A stretch of DNA of 64,000 bases, from positions 34,014,596 to 34,078,595 of the forward strand of contig JAQNBH010000002.1 of assembly GCA_028752905.1 (NCBI GenBank). Direction: 5' to 3'. Under the pieces are notes generated by a model. That model made no database searches and was not told where the DNA came from. It saw nothing but the letters and a program-made list of their open reading frames with translations. The position numbers were made by a program, and so were the translations under genes. The stretch is from Cladorhizidae sp. MBARI D1340-BT2. Lineage: Eukaryota; Porifera; Demospongiae; Poecilosclerida; Cladorhizidae. Of the stretch, positions 56,001 through 63,830 are shown in pieces; position 1 is the first letter of the stretch; each line of letters begins with the position of its first letter.

Positions 56001-59000
56001 TAATAATAGAAAACAAAAGAAGATTGTCACCCAATATGCAGCAGCGAAGCACATGCGTGTCGTATGGAAGTTTTACTGCAGCATAGTCAAGACTGAAGAC
56101 AAACTAGCAGCGGTTATGTGCACTTGCCCACTTGGACCAAAGGGGGGGCCTGTGGTTCCTCAGAAAAAAGTCGGCTACCAAGGTATATGCCCTCCGCCTG
56201 GGGAATGTTGGTATATATACAGGCATTGCTGTAATTAACACTTTACTTGTAAAAAGGTTACCACAAGTCTATTGTCTATAGCAAGCAAGTCTATAGAGCT
56301 AGGGGAAATGTGCTCTACAAAATCTACCTATTATTCTATTCACCAATCGCCTATTATTTTCTTTTCCCCAATTATGCTTATGAAAATTATAACAAAATGT
56401 TGCAAAACAAAGTTTAGAACAAAAGGTTACAAAGCAAAGCATTTTAACAGTTGTTATAGGTATTCTTGAAGATCATACTACTTTAAAAATTCTGCCCATT
56501 ATTCTCAAATTATATCTGATGCTCTGACACTCTTATATATTATTCCCAAAATTATGCTAGCATATTCCCTTAGGCATACAAGCTAGTGTGCAGCTTACAG
56601 ATAAGACCCCAAACACCTCCCTCTTCCTTACTTAGTGTTCTTTCATTAAAAACAAAGAAAAAAACAGAGCTTTTCTTTCTCTAATTTGGTGTTTGTATGT
56701 TCCCATGCCAACAAAGCTGCCCATTCCTTCAGTGATAACTGAATAGTAAACATCATATTTACTTGTGACGTACGTACATGATGGACGTAGTACGTACATG
56801 ATGGACATACACAAATATTGTACGTCCGTCACACACTTTCTGCCTTTATTCAAAGTATAAGCCTGAAAAAAAATAGCTGAAAATGTGTCTATTAGGAAGC
56901 TTATTGATAGCCTTGAACAACAAAAATAATAAGAATTTATGCTATAAAAAATAAAGGTGTTTTGTGACGGTCGTACATACCAATTAAATCCTGAAAGAAT
57001 GCGTAATAAAAGTGAGAATTTTCATAAGATTTTTTTTATGCACACCTTATCTAAAGAATCCTAGAACTGGTTCAATTAACCTATTTTGCTGAAGAGAAGC
57101 ATCTAACTTCCATAGAAATTACTTATGAAATGCTACAAGCAAAAGTAGCAATCTGCTATAGTCACTCAACGTCAACTAGAGTTATTGCAAAACTAGTTTA
57201 TATATTCTTAAACTAGATGCTTTGTCCTTTCCAATGATACCAATTTTTTTGGAATAAAACAGTTTTCAAAATTTTAGCCCTTGGTTTCACTTCTCACGGA
57301 ACTGCCCTTAACCCTTTCATGGTCGGGTTTTAAAAAATTTATATTGCTACCATTACTAAAATTAACTGTATTGTCTCAAATATTTATTAAAGTCCATAGC
57401 AACCATATATTTTTGGAATCACACATAGTTACTTAATATGTGGGTGTGGTTTATGTTACCTAGCAACAAAGTATGTGGTTGTAATTGTGGTTTTAGTAAT
57501 TATTTTTTGAATTTCAAGTCAATTATTGTTCTATTTTCAAGTATATTTTATGATAACATGTTATATACATTTGCAGGTACACAAATTTCAACCATAATGA
57601 CAAGACTGCAGCATGGAATTATGAAAAACAGAAGAAATCTTACATCACAGAGCTCAAATACCCATCAGTCACGATGAGACATCGTGACTGATGGGTATTT
57701 GAGCTCTGTGAGAGGTGGGACTGCTGTGACTTTGTGTAGATCCAAAAACTGTGGACATAGAAACAGATATTTTTATATTCTACACCTTTTTGAACAGTAA
57801 TACTTACCTAAAGGCTGAGTAAGACTCTTATCACTAGAGCTGGAGCTGTCATCAGAAACTATATCTATTGGATCTTCATCTTCCTCCGTTACTTCTGAGT
57901 GACTAAGCTCAGGGTTTGCTCTGGGAAGGTAGCTCTCAACACCTTCGCCTTCAAAATCACTGTCATCCGCTTCAGAAAGGCCAAAATCGTCGTCTTCCAG
58001 TAAAAGCAGCACATCGCTAACGTTCAAGCGCTTAGCCATGATTTCCGTGTGAGCTTTCCGGGTTCAAAGTCCTTAGCAACCGTTATGCTGTCATTGTTTT
58101 GTGAATACCACGTGATAAAGCAACGTTTTAGGCGTCGTTTAATAAGATTTTTATGGGGGTAAGTTCGAACGATCTATTTTTTATGAATTTTTTAACTGCG
58201 AGACTTCTTAGGGCGCTTTAAAGCGCCTGTGACCGTTAAAGGGTTAAAGGCATTCGTTATGCGTTACTCGTCGGGTCTTTATACATTGATCACACGTTTC
58301 TGTTTTCCTTAGACTTCGTAAATTAGCCTTGGAATGGATACGGAACCGGAATATTATTTTGGCGCCTACTGGAATGTGAAACACACCGACCGTATTGGAT
58401 GTGGTGGTGATATCGTTCACACGCATCTCTAAATCCGCAATCCTCTTATAGCATTTTTTCAGTTCCAACTCCTCCGAACTGCTCTCGTCTGGAACACTTG
58501 ATCCCAGTGGGAGTTGGCCGGACTTAGCACTTGATCCTTCCCTGCTGACACGATGGTTCTTGGAGTTAGTGGTTTGATGAGGTTCCTAAGAGCGGAGAAT
58601 ATGATAACCATTGATAATCTGCATTGAATTATCTAAAATCTGCACAAAAGAATAAAAAATCAGCATCCATTCATCATTCAAAATGCTCAACAAACCTGCT
58701 TTCAGTTATCTAAAGTATGCACAAAAATATTATCTACAAACTGCATAATCAGCATTGAAAATAAGCTAACATCTTTAATTAGGGTAAGTAAATAGTAAAT
58801 CCTCCTATTCTTAAGCTAGCATCTTTAAATCAGGATAAGTGAATCCTCATATTCTTAAGCTAACATCTTCAAATTAGGGTAAGTAAATCCTCATATTCTT
58901 AAGCTAACATCTTTAAATTATAATCAGTAATCAGGGTTTCATTTACCCCCCCCCCCCCTGGAAATTGTATTATTAAAATTCATTAGAAACTTTGTCACAT

Positions 59001-61842
59001 CTTTAACCATCATGCGCCCCCCCCCCAAAAAAAAAATCCAGATTCCTCCAGTTTCCCCCCCCCCTCGACAATTTTCTAAATGAAACACTGGTAATCCTCG
59101 CTGTATCCATGTTATTATGAACATGCCACTCCATTGTAGGAGGATTCACATGCAGACATCTTCTCACTTACGGCACTTCTTGCTGCAGCTCTGTTCATCA
59201 ACCGAGGATTTGAGGCTTTGCTGTTCATGTAGCTGGAGAGAAGATGCATGAACGGCTCATCTTTGTGTGAGCGGCCATCGTTTTGAACTTTTAATTTATT
59301 CATGATCTCTGTGTTCCCGTTTTCTCTGGCGAGGTCACAAGCAGATTTGCCATCCTAATACAAACACAATCACCTCTCATCATAATACAAAACACAATCA
59401 CTTGTCAACCTAATACAAAAACAATCACTTGCCATCCTAATACAAACACAATCACTTGTCATCCTAATACAAGCACAATCACTTGTCAACCTAATACAAA
59501 CACAATCACTTGCCATCCTAATACAAACACAATCACTTGTCATCCTAATACAAGCACAATCACTTGTCATCCTAATACAAACACAATCACTTGTCATCCT
59601 AATACAAGCACAATCACTTGTCATCCTAATACAAGCACAATCACTTGTCATCCTAATACAAGCACAATCACTTGTCATCCTAATACAAACACAATCACTT
59701 GTCATCCTAATACAAACACAATCACTTGTCATCCTAATACAAATACTTGTCATCCTAATACAAACACAATCACTTGTCATCCTAATACAAATACTTGTCA
59801 TCCTAATACAAACACAATCACTTGTCATCCTAATACAAACACAATCGCAATAGAGTTCACTTAGAAGGCTTGAGACAAACAGGGTCTTATCTGGTGGGGG
59901 GGGGGGGGGGGGGGGGGGGGGGGGAAGACCAGATCACTCCATTCCCCACCCCACCCCTCTCAAAAGAATATCGCCAGATAAAACCCTGGAAAAATCAGTT
60001 GAGAGTCTTCACTGAAGAGTGCGATTCTTCACTGAAGAGTGCGAGTCTTCACTGAAGAGTGCGAGTCTTCACTGAAGAGTGCGAGTCTTCACTGAAGAGT
60101 GCGAGTCTTCACTGAAGAGTGAGAGTCTTCACTGAAGAGTGCGAGTCTTCACTGAAGAGTGAGTCTTCACTGAAGAGTGCGAGACTTCAATGAAGAGTGC
60201 GAGTCAGTGCGAGTCTTCACTGAAGAGTGCGAGTCTTCACTGAAGAGTGCGAGACTTCACTGAAGAGTGCGAGTCTTCACTGAAGAGTGCGAGTCTTCAC
60301 TGAAGAGTGAGAGTATTCACAGAAGAGTGAGAGTCTTCACTGAAGAGTGAGAGTCTTCACTGAAGAGTGAGAGTATTCACAGAAGAGTGCGAGTCTTCAC
60401 TGAAGAGTGCGAGTCTTCACTGAAGAGTGAGAGTCTTCACTGAAGAGTGCGAGTCTTCACTGAAGAGTGAGAGTCTTCACTGAAGTGTGCGAGTCTTCAC
60501 TGAAGAGTGCGAGTCTTCACTGAAGAGTGCGAGACTTCACTGAAGAGTGCGAGTCTTCACTGAAGAGTGCGAGTCTTCACTGAAGAGTGCGAGTCTTCAC
60601 TGAAGAGTGCGAGACTTCACTGAAGAGTGCGAGTCTTCACTGAAGAGTGCGAGTCTTCACTGAAGAGTGAGAGTATTCACAGAAGAGTGAGTCTTCACTG
60701 AAGAGTGAGTCTTCACTGAAGAGTGCGAGTCTTCACTGAAGAGTGAGAGTATTCACTGAAGAGTGAGAGTATTCACTGAAGAGTGCGAGTATTCACTGAA
60801 GAGTGAGAGTATTCACTGAAGAGTGCGAGTCTTCACTGAAGAGTGCGAGTCTTCACTGAAGAGTGCGAGACTTCAATGAAGAGTGCGAGTCAGTGCGAGT
60901 CTTCACTGAAGAGTGCGAGTCTTCACTGAAGAGTGCGAGTCTTCACTGAAGAGTGCGAGACTTCACTGAAGAGTGCGAGTCTTCACTGAAGAGTCAGAGT
61001 ATTCACAGAAGAGTGAGAGTCTTCACTGAAGAGTGAGTCTTCACTGAAGAGTGCGAGTCTTCACTGAAGAGTGAGAGTATTCACTGAAGAGTGAGAGTAT
61101 TCACTGAAGAGTGGGAGTATTCACTGAAGAGTGAGAGTATTCACTGAAGAGTGCGAGTATTCACTGAAGAGTGAGAGTATTCACTGAAGAGTGAGAGTAT
61201 TCACTGAAGAGCAAGAGTATTCATTGAAGAGCAAGAGTATTCATTGAAGAGCAAGAGTATTCATTGAAGAGTGAGGGTATTCATTGAAGAGAAATTCATT
61301 GAAGGGCGAGTGAGTCAGTCAATAATTGTCATTTGGAAGCTGGCCAAGCTAAAGGACCCAACAGTCTTTTTAAAATGAATTCAATAGATTGGGTGTTGGA
61401 TATATTTCACATTCAATGGACTAAGAGTTGACACAGATCAAAACGAACCACATAAATAATTTTACCATATAGAGCACTCCTCCCTGATGAGCGAAAGTTT
61501 CAAGGTGTTCACATGATCCCAGACCAAAAAAATGTGCCCTCCAATCAATAATGTGGTCAGGTAAAGGGTTGCAATAACCACAAATTATTTCACGAAATAA
61601 ATTCGGTTACAGCCATCCTTGAAACTTTAGTTCCTTGAAAATCAAGTACTATACAGTACTCTGAATGAACTAATATGCTCTGGGTTACCAGGAGAAACTC
61701 AACCACTGCCTCCACCAACTTTGAAAGCTTATAAGTCACATACTTTGTTCCTCATGTAGAAGCTAGCCTTGGCCATCACTAGATCCCTAACCACGTCAAC
61801 ATGGCTTCCAATAACTGCGAACATCAGAGCAGTGCAGCCATT
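43788..61842 (-). CDS. Ankyrin-coiled-coil-ROC-COR-death-domain protein (Roco family), 5' end outside window
   Basis: Seven exons connect with matching phases: 61842-61744, 59354-59172, 58585-58391, 52107-51753, 50317-48359, 44941-44660 and 44062-43788. All have GT-AG introns. The product has ankyrin repeats, a Ser-rich linker, a coiled coil, a ROC GTPase with COR domain, and two death-fold regions before the stop. Roco proteins are GTPases that dimerise through COR; with ankyrin repeats and a death domain the layout resembles DAPK1 and related invertebrate proteins, but any kinase would lie outside the window. A role in stress, death or immune signalling is likely from the domains, not shown. 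The gene is intact across all exons seen, despite heavy transposon and minisatellite load in its introns. AATAAA overlaps the end (about 43786). Confidence 0.85.
44660..44941 (-). CDS. Exon: first death domain
   Basis: The acceptor is gactctacag at 44942 and the donor GTGAGT at 44659. The 282-bp exon is phase 1 on both sides. It reads ILNPSNLLTICKKLISSSDL, LKLCRDLSY, then EEVLFHALYNWHCQHVTASK, PMLARLLRDKGFYQEAIAL. The pattern of short amphipathic helices with a Trp in the fifth (NWHCQH) and ARLLRDKG near the end is characteristic of death domains, which assemble with partner death domains. Confidence 0.82.
44955..45095. repeat. Short tandem repeat in an intron
   Basis: About five diverged copies of gaatagcaccatgttacact (about 24 bp), immediately upstream of the death-domain exon in gene direction. 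Confidence 0.75.
46002..46749. mobile_element. Foldback element: large imperfect palindrome
   Basis: Two arms of about 360-385 bp are inverted copies of each other around an axis near 46388, for example ctctatgcaatgagtgtttt at about 46306 and its complement at about 46448. The arm tips read GGGGAGACAGTTGCATTTTT and, from the other side, GGGGGGACAGTTGCATTTTT. No coding sequence is present. This is a non-autonomous foldback or MITE-like insertion in an intron of the Roco gene. I could not find a convincing target-site duplication. Confidence 0.85.
46750..48358. other. Intronic sequence without a recognised feature
   Basis: This is part of the 3.4-kb intron between the ROC-COR and death-domain exons. 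No exon with matching phase or transposon end was found here. The donor GTAAGT of the intron is at 48358-48353. Confidence 0.5.
48359..50317 (-). CDS. Exon: ROC GTPase and COR domains
   Basis: One uninterrupted 1959-bp exon (653 codons) with acceptor tgcctctgcag (50318) and donor GTAAGT (48358). The ROC G1 loop is GLPCSGKT (codons 28-35). The switch-II-like motif is DVGAGQ (159-164), where DxGG is usual. The G4 motif is GTHADK (246-251), the THxD form typical of Roco proteins. The COR region follows, with LLFIFFRWCLHN, FLYQHIILLPGEFFHGLSRL and a winged-helix-like C-terminal part. The GTPase is expected to be active judging from the loops, although the Ala in DVGAGQ is unusual. The upstream open frame into the intron is not coding. 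Confidence 0.93.
50437..50495. ncRNA. Inverted pair of degenerate hammerhead-like motifs
   Basis: A palindrome with arms tttcaaccgaaatagtttgg and, inverted, tttcaactgaaatagttcgg, around the centre tcatctgatca. In both orientations it contains a near CTGATGA box, a short GACC/GGTT stem and a GAAA box (CAGATGAAGACC...GGTTGAAA on the minus strand). No copy has all invariant bases. It lies in a Roco intron. Confidence 0.4.
51532..51564 (-). ncRNA. Degenerate hammerhead-like core
   Basis: Minus strand: CCAATGAAGGCTCGTCATCT then AGCCGAAACATC. The stem GGCT/AGCC and the GAAA box are kept, but CTGATGA is decayed to CCAATGA. The flank caataaccaacttt matches the other copies (28876, 42280). Confidence 0.45.
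51753..52107 (-). CDS. Exon: coiled-coil region of the Roco gene
   Basis: The acceptor is ttgtcctgcag (52108) and the donor GTGTGT (51752). The 355-bp exon starts in phase 0 and ends in phase 1, fitting both neighbours. It reads EPTVDEDMTYMDRVRLEAEY, KKLKDAKKKAENYAVEAKQI, AQRLSAENFKLREDLNKERH, a highly charged heptad-type coiled coil that ends ahead of the ROC domain, then an Arg/Glu-rich helix to LIYKK. It is probably used for self-association. Confidence 0.85.
52620..54509. other. Intronic sequence without a recognised gene
   Basis: This lies within the 6.3-kb intron between 58391 and 52107. The stretch from 52720 to 52990 is full of agctt/aagct words (ttagcttac, aagcttag), a diffuse low-complexity pattern. 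Small frames at 52990-53235 and 53623-53823 show no domain. Confidence 0.4.
55303..55614 (-). pseudogene. Fragment with a small beta-barrel-like domain
   Basis: The minus-strand frame contains HTITTVDLCVGQWVIVNYDG, EDFNGEITSCDGVGQFEVSV, MHRSGNHWKWPKTVDKLLY. The pattern VGQWVxVxYDGxxFxGxIT...V.VMHxSGxxWKWPxxxDxxxY recurs at the end of many uncharacterised, probably transposon-linked proteins in animals and looks Tudor/SH3-like. Upstream codons are lost in a duplication, so only the C-terminal part remains. Function unknown. Confidence 0.45.
55466..55835. repeat. 185-bp tandem duplication
   Basis: 55466-55650 and 55651-55835 are nearly identical (both start gtaatctctccattaaaatc and contain ctgcagactcgcctttaata). 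The unit spans the junction between the minus-strand fragment and the plus-strand NLR fragment, so the duplication happened after the two had been joined. Confidence 0.9.
55772..56125 (+). pseudogene. NLR (NACHT-domain) protein fragment
   Basis: The plus-strand frame reads ICRLAFNMTTNSSQTV, then DTPTLGLLTVDRTAELDQLD, YTFLHLAF-stop-EYLAALHLAKL and HMRVVWKFYCSIVK. TFLHLTFQEYLAA...VVWKFYCG is the signature of the winged-helix region after the NACHT ATPase in animal NLR proteins. A TAG replaces the conserved Gln before EYLAA. No NACHT Walker motifs or Leu-rich repeats are present, so this is an isolated fragment, carried inside the TTAA-flanked element. Intact NLRs are cytoplasmic immune sensors, much expanded in sponges and cnidarians. 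Confidence 0.78.
57645..57711. repeat. Perfect 32-bp inverted repeat (hairpin)
   Basis: The arms tcacagagctcaaataccca...cgatg (57645-57676) and its exact complement (57680-57711) are separated by AGA. It lies inside the gutted piggyBac element and could form at a deletion junction or act as a small-RNA precursor. Confidence 0.92.
57773..58039 (-). pseudogene. piggyBac transposase N-terminal fragment
   Basis: Starts MAKRLNVSDVLLLLEDDDFG and continues acidic (LSEADDSDFEGEGVESYLPR, EDEDPIDIVSDDSSSSSD), the acidic and serine-rich leader typical of piggyBac-like transposases before the DDD catalytic domain. A GTAAGT-like sequence (GGTAAGTATT) after SLTQPLG at about 57810-57800 may be a splice donor. 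The catalytic domain is deleted; the element body ends about 460 bp further on without any DDD motif. Confidence 0.7.
58391..58585 (-). CDS. Exon: Ser-rich linker and start of coiled coil (Roco gene)
   Basis: The acceptor is ttag at 58586 and the donor GTCGGT at 58390; 195 bp, phase 0 on both sides. It reads EPHQTTNSKNHRVSREGSSA, LGSSVPDESSSEELELKKCY, KRIADLEMRVNDITTTSNT. The last part is a short coiled-coil segment (ELELKKCYKRIADLEMRVND). The donor GTCGGT is not canonical at positions 3-5, but phase and continuity with exon 52107 support it. Confidence 0.72.
58760..58925. repeat. Approximately 45-bp tandem repeat in an intron
   Basis: Three to four units of aagctaacatctttaaatta + gggtaagtaaatcctcatattctt (58762-58925). 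Each unit contains GGTAAGTAAAT, a good match to a 5' splice site, in plus-strand orientation. Confidence 0.8.
59172..59354 (-). CDS. Exon: end of ankyrin repeats (Roco gene)
   Basis: The acceptor is tattag at 59355 and the donor GTAAGTGAG at 59171; 183 bp, phase 0 on both sides. It reads DGKSACDLARENGNTEIMNK, the second half of an ankyrin repeat, then KVQNDGRSHKDEPFMHLLSS, a post-repeat helix. Joined to the exon 61842-61744 it completes the repeat exactly. The acceptor and first coding bases (tattagGATGGCAA) are the same as those in the 27-bp repeat just upstream. Confidence 0.82.
59356..59850. repeat. 27-bp minisatellite made of copied splice acceptors
   Basis: About 18 units with the core acaatcacttgtcatcctaa + tacaaac. 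On the minus strand each unit reads tattagGATGACAAG or tattagGATGGCAAG, which is the 3' splice site and first bases of the adjoining exon (59354-59172). The array therefore lies directly before the true acceptor in transcript order. Confidence 0.93.
59896..59924. repeat. 29-base poly-G run
   Basis: An uninterrupted run of G on the plus strand (C in the Roco transcript), followed by a pyrimidine-rich stretch. The exact length may be affected by sequencing error. Confidence 0.9.
60005..61300. repeat. 20-bp minisatellite, about 60 units, with higher-order structure
   Basis: The unit is gagtcttcactgaagagtgc, containing the palindrome CTTCAcTGAAG. Variants (gagagt, gagtatt, missing 2 bp) are arranged in longer blocks: the compound gagacttcaatgaagagtgc + gagtcagtgcgag occurs at 60181 and again at 60867, 686 bp apart. 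It lies in a Roco intron. Confidence 0.95.
61301..61743. other. Intronic sequence, possible extra exon fragment
   Basis: On the minus strand, around 61540-61458, the frame IDWRAHFFGLGSCEHLETFA and HQGGVLYM looks faintly like an ankyrin repeat and is followed by a GTAAAA donor-like site, but I find no convincing acceptor and the flanking exons already join in frame. It may be a decayed or alternative exon. Confidence 0.3.
61744..61842 (-). CDS. Exon: one 33-residue ankyrin repeat (Roco gene)
   Basis: The acceptor is ctttgcag at 61843 and the donor GTATGT at 61743; exactly 99 bp, phase 0. It reads NGCTALMFAVIGSHVDVVRD, LVMAKASFYMRNK, a full ankyrin unit (NGCTALMFAV...GHxDVVxxLL pattern). One repeat per phase-0 exon of 99 bp suggests that the upstream repeats lie in similar exons beyond the minisatellite or outside the window. 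Confidence 0.88.
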
Positions 61843-61924
61843 CTGCAAAGAATACAATGCATATTTGTAAAGGCTTAAGTGTATTTGGTAAAGGGTCCAC
61901 ACATATTGGGCTAAAGCTCGTTTA

Positions 61925-63830
61925 AATGCCAGGGCTGTTCTAGTGCCATGACTAGGGCTAGGGTTGCTCTACTGCTAGGGGTAGTGCTGTTATAATGCCA
62001 TGGCTAGGGCTAGGGTTGTTCTAGTGCTAGGGGTAGTGCTGTTATAATGCCATGGCTAGGGCTAGGGTTGTTCTAGTGCTAGGGGTATTGCTATTATAAT
62101 GCATGGCTAGGGCTAGGGTTGCTCTACTGCTAGGGGTAGCGCTGTTATAATGCCATGGCTGGGGCTAGGGTTGCTCTAGTGCTAGGGGTAGTGCTATTAT
62201 AATGCCATGGCTAGGGCTAGGGTTGCTCTAGTGCTAGGGGTAGTGCTGTTATAATGCCATGGCTAGGGCTAGGGTTGCTCTAGTGCTACGGGTAGTGCTG
62301 TTATAATGCCATGGCTAGGGCTAGGGTTGCTCTAGTGCTACGGGTAGTGCTATTATAATGCCATGGCTAGGGCTAGGGTTGTTCTAGGGGTAGTGCTGTT
62401 ATAATGCCATGGCTGGGGCTAGGGTTGCTCTAGTGCTAGGGGTAGTGCTATTATAATGCATGGCTAGGGCTAGGGTTGCTCTACTGCTAGGGGTAGTGCT
62501 GTTATAATGCCATGGCTAGGGCTAGGGTTGCTCTAGTGCTACGGGTAGTGCTATTATAATGCATGGCTAGGGCTAGGGTTGTTCTAGGGGTAGTGCTGTT
62601 ATAATGCCATGGCTAGGGCTAGGGTTGCTCTAGTGCTAGGGGTAGTGCTATTATAATGCCATGGCTAGGGCTAGGGTTGTTCTAGTGCTAGGGGTATTGC
62701 TGTTATAATGCCATGGCTAGGGCTAGGGTTGTTCTAGGGGTAGTGCTGTTATAATGCCATGGCTGGGGCTAGGGTTGCTCTAGTGCTAGGGGTAGTGCTA
62801 TTATAATGCATGGCTAGGGCTAGGGTTGCTCTACTGCTAGGGGTAGTGCTGTTATAATGCCATGGCTAGGGCTAGGGTTGCTCTAGTGCTACGGGTAGTG
62901 CTGTTATAATGCCATGGCTAGGGCTAGGGTTGCTCTAGTGCTACGGGTAGTGCTATTATAATGCCATGGCTAGGGCTAGGGTTGTTCTAGGGGTAGTGCT
63001 GTTATAATGCCATGGCTGGGGCTAGGGTTGCTCTAGTGCTAGGGGTAGTGCTATTATAATGCATGGCTAGGGCTAGGGTTGCTCTACTGCTAGGGGTAGT
63101 GCTGTTATAATGCCATGGCTAGGGCTAGGGTTGTTCTAGGGGTAGTGCTGTTATAATGCCATGGCTAGGGCTAGGGTTGCTCTAGTGCTAGGGGTAGTGC
63201 TATTATAATGCCATGGCTAGGGCTAGGGTTGTTCTAGGGGTAGTGCTGTTATAATGCCATGGCTGGGGCTAGGGTTGCTCTAGTGCTAGGGGTAGTGCTG
63301 TTATAATGCCATGGCTGGGGCTAGGGTTGTTCTAGTGCTAGGGGTAGTGCTATTATAATGCCATGGCTAGGGCTAGGGTTGTTCTAGGGGTAGTGCTATT
63401 ATAATGCATGGCTAGGGCTAGGGTTGCTCTACTGCTAGGGGTAGCGCTGTTATAATGCCATGGCTGGGGCTAGGGTTGCTCTAGTGCTAGGGGTAGTGCT
63501 ATTATAATGCCATGGCTAGGGCTAGGGTTGCTCTAGTGCTAGGGGTAGTGCTATTATAATGCCATGGCTAGGGCTAGGGTTGTTCTAGTGCTAGGGATAG
63601 TGCTGTTATAATGCCATGGCTAGGGCTAGGGTTGCTCTAGTGCTAGGGGTAGTGCTGTTATAATGCATGGCTAGGGCTAGGGTTGTTCTAGGGATAGTGC
63701 TGTTATAATGCCATGGCTAGGGCTAGGGTTGCTCTAGTGCTAGGGGTATTGCTGTTATAATGCCATGGCTGGGGCTAGGGTTGTTCTAGGGGTAGTGCTG
63801 TTATAGTGCCATGGCTAGGGCTAGGGCTGT
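61925..63830. repeat. 52-bp minisatellite rich in GGGCTA/CTAGGG
   Basis: The unit is gccatggctagggctagggt + tgctctagtgctaggggtagtgctgttataat (52 bp), with shorter units lacking the agtgct block. About 38 units are ordered in mixed blocks. Beyond 63830 the array decays to the window end (cagctagggctgttatagtg). The words CTAGGG recall but do not equal the animal telomere repeat TTAGGG. Confidence 0.94.

Larger units (their letters stand above)
54510..57307. mobile_element. TTAA-flanked DNA element with NLR and Tudor-like fragments
   Basis: Both ends start GGGCAGTTCCGT (left at 54510, right read inward from 57307) and are flanked by TTAA at 54506-54509 and 57308-57311. TTAA target sites fit piggyBac or Kolobok elements. 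Near both ends lie repeats of GTGACGGACGTACA (54523, 54861, near 56819 inverted, 56964 with one change) and GTGACGTACGTAC (about 54883, 56765), likely transposase-binding sites. No transposase is readable. The interior holds a minus-strand fragment (55614-55303), a 185-bp tandem duplication and an NLR fragment. I consider it a non-autonomous or gutted element. Confidence 0.72.
57312..58243 (-). mobile_element. piggyBac-type element, internally deleted
   Basis: The left end reads CCCTTTCATGGTCGG and the right end, read inward, CCCTTTAACGGTCAC; TTAA flanks both sides (57308-57311 and 58244-58247). The 932-bp body keeps only the N-terminal exon of a transposase on the minus strand (58039-57773) and a perfect hairpin at 57645-57711. 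It sits 148 bp after the splice donor of the Roco exon 58585-58391 and shares its left TTAA with the neighbouring element 54510-57307. Confidence 0.85.

Noticed and set aside
59370..59828. 152-codon frame repeating CIRMTSDC
   Set aside because: It is the translation of the 27-bp intronic minisatellite.
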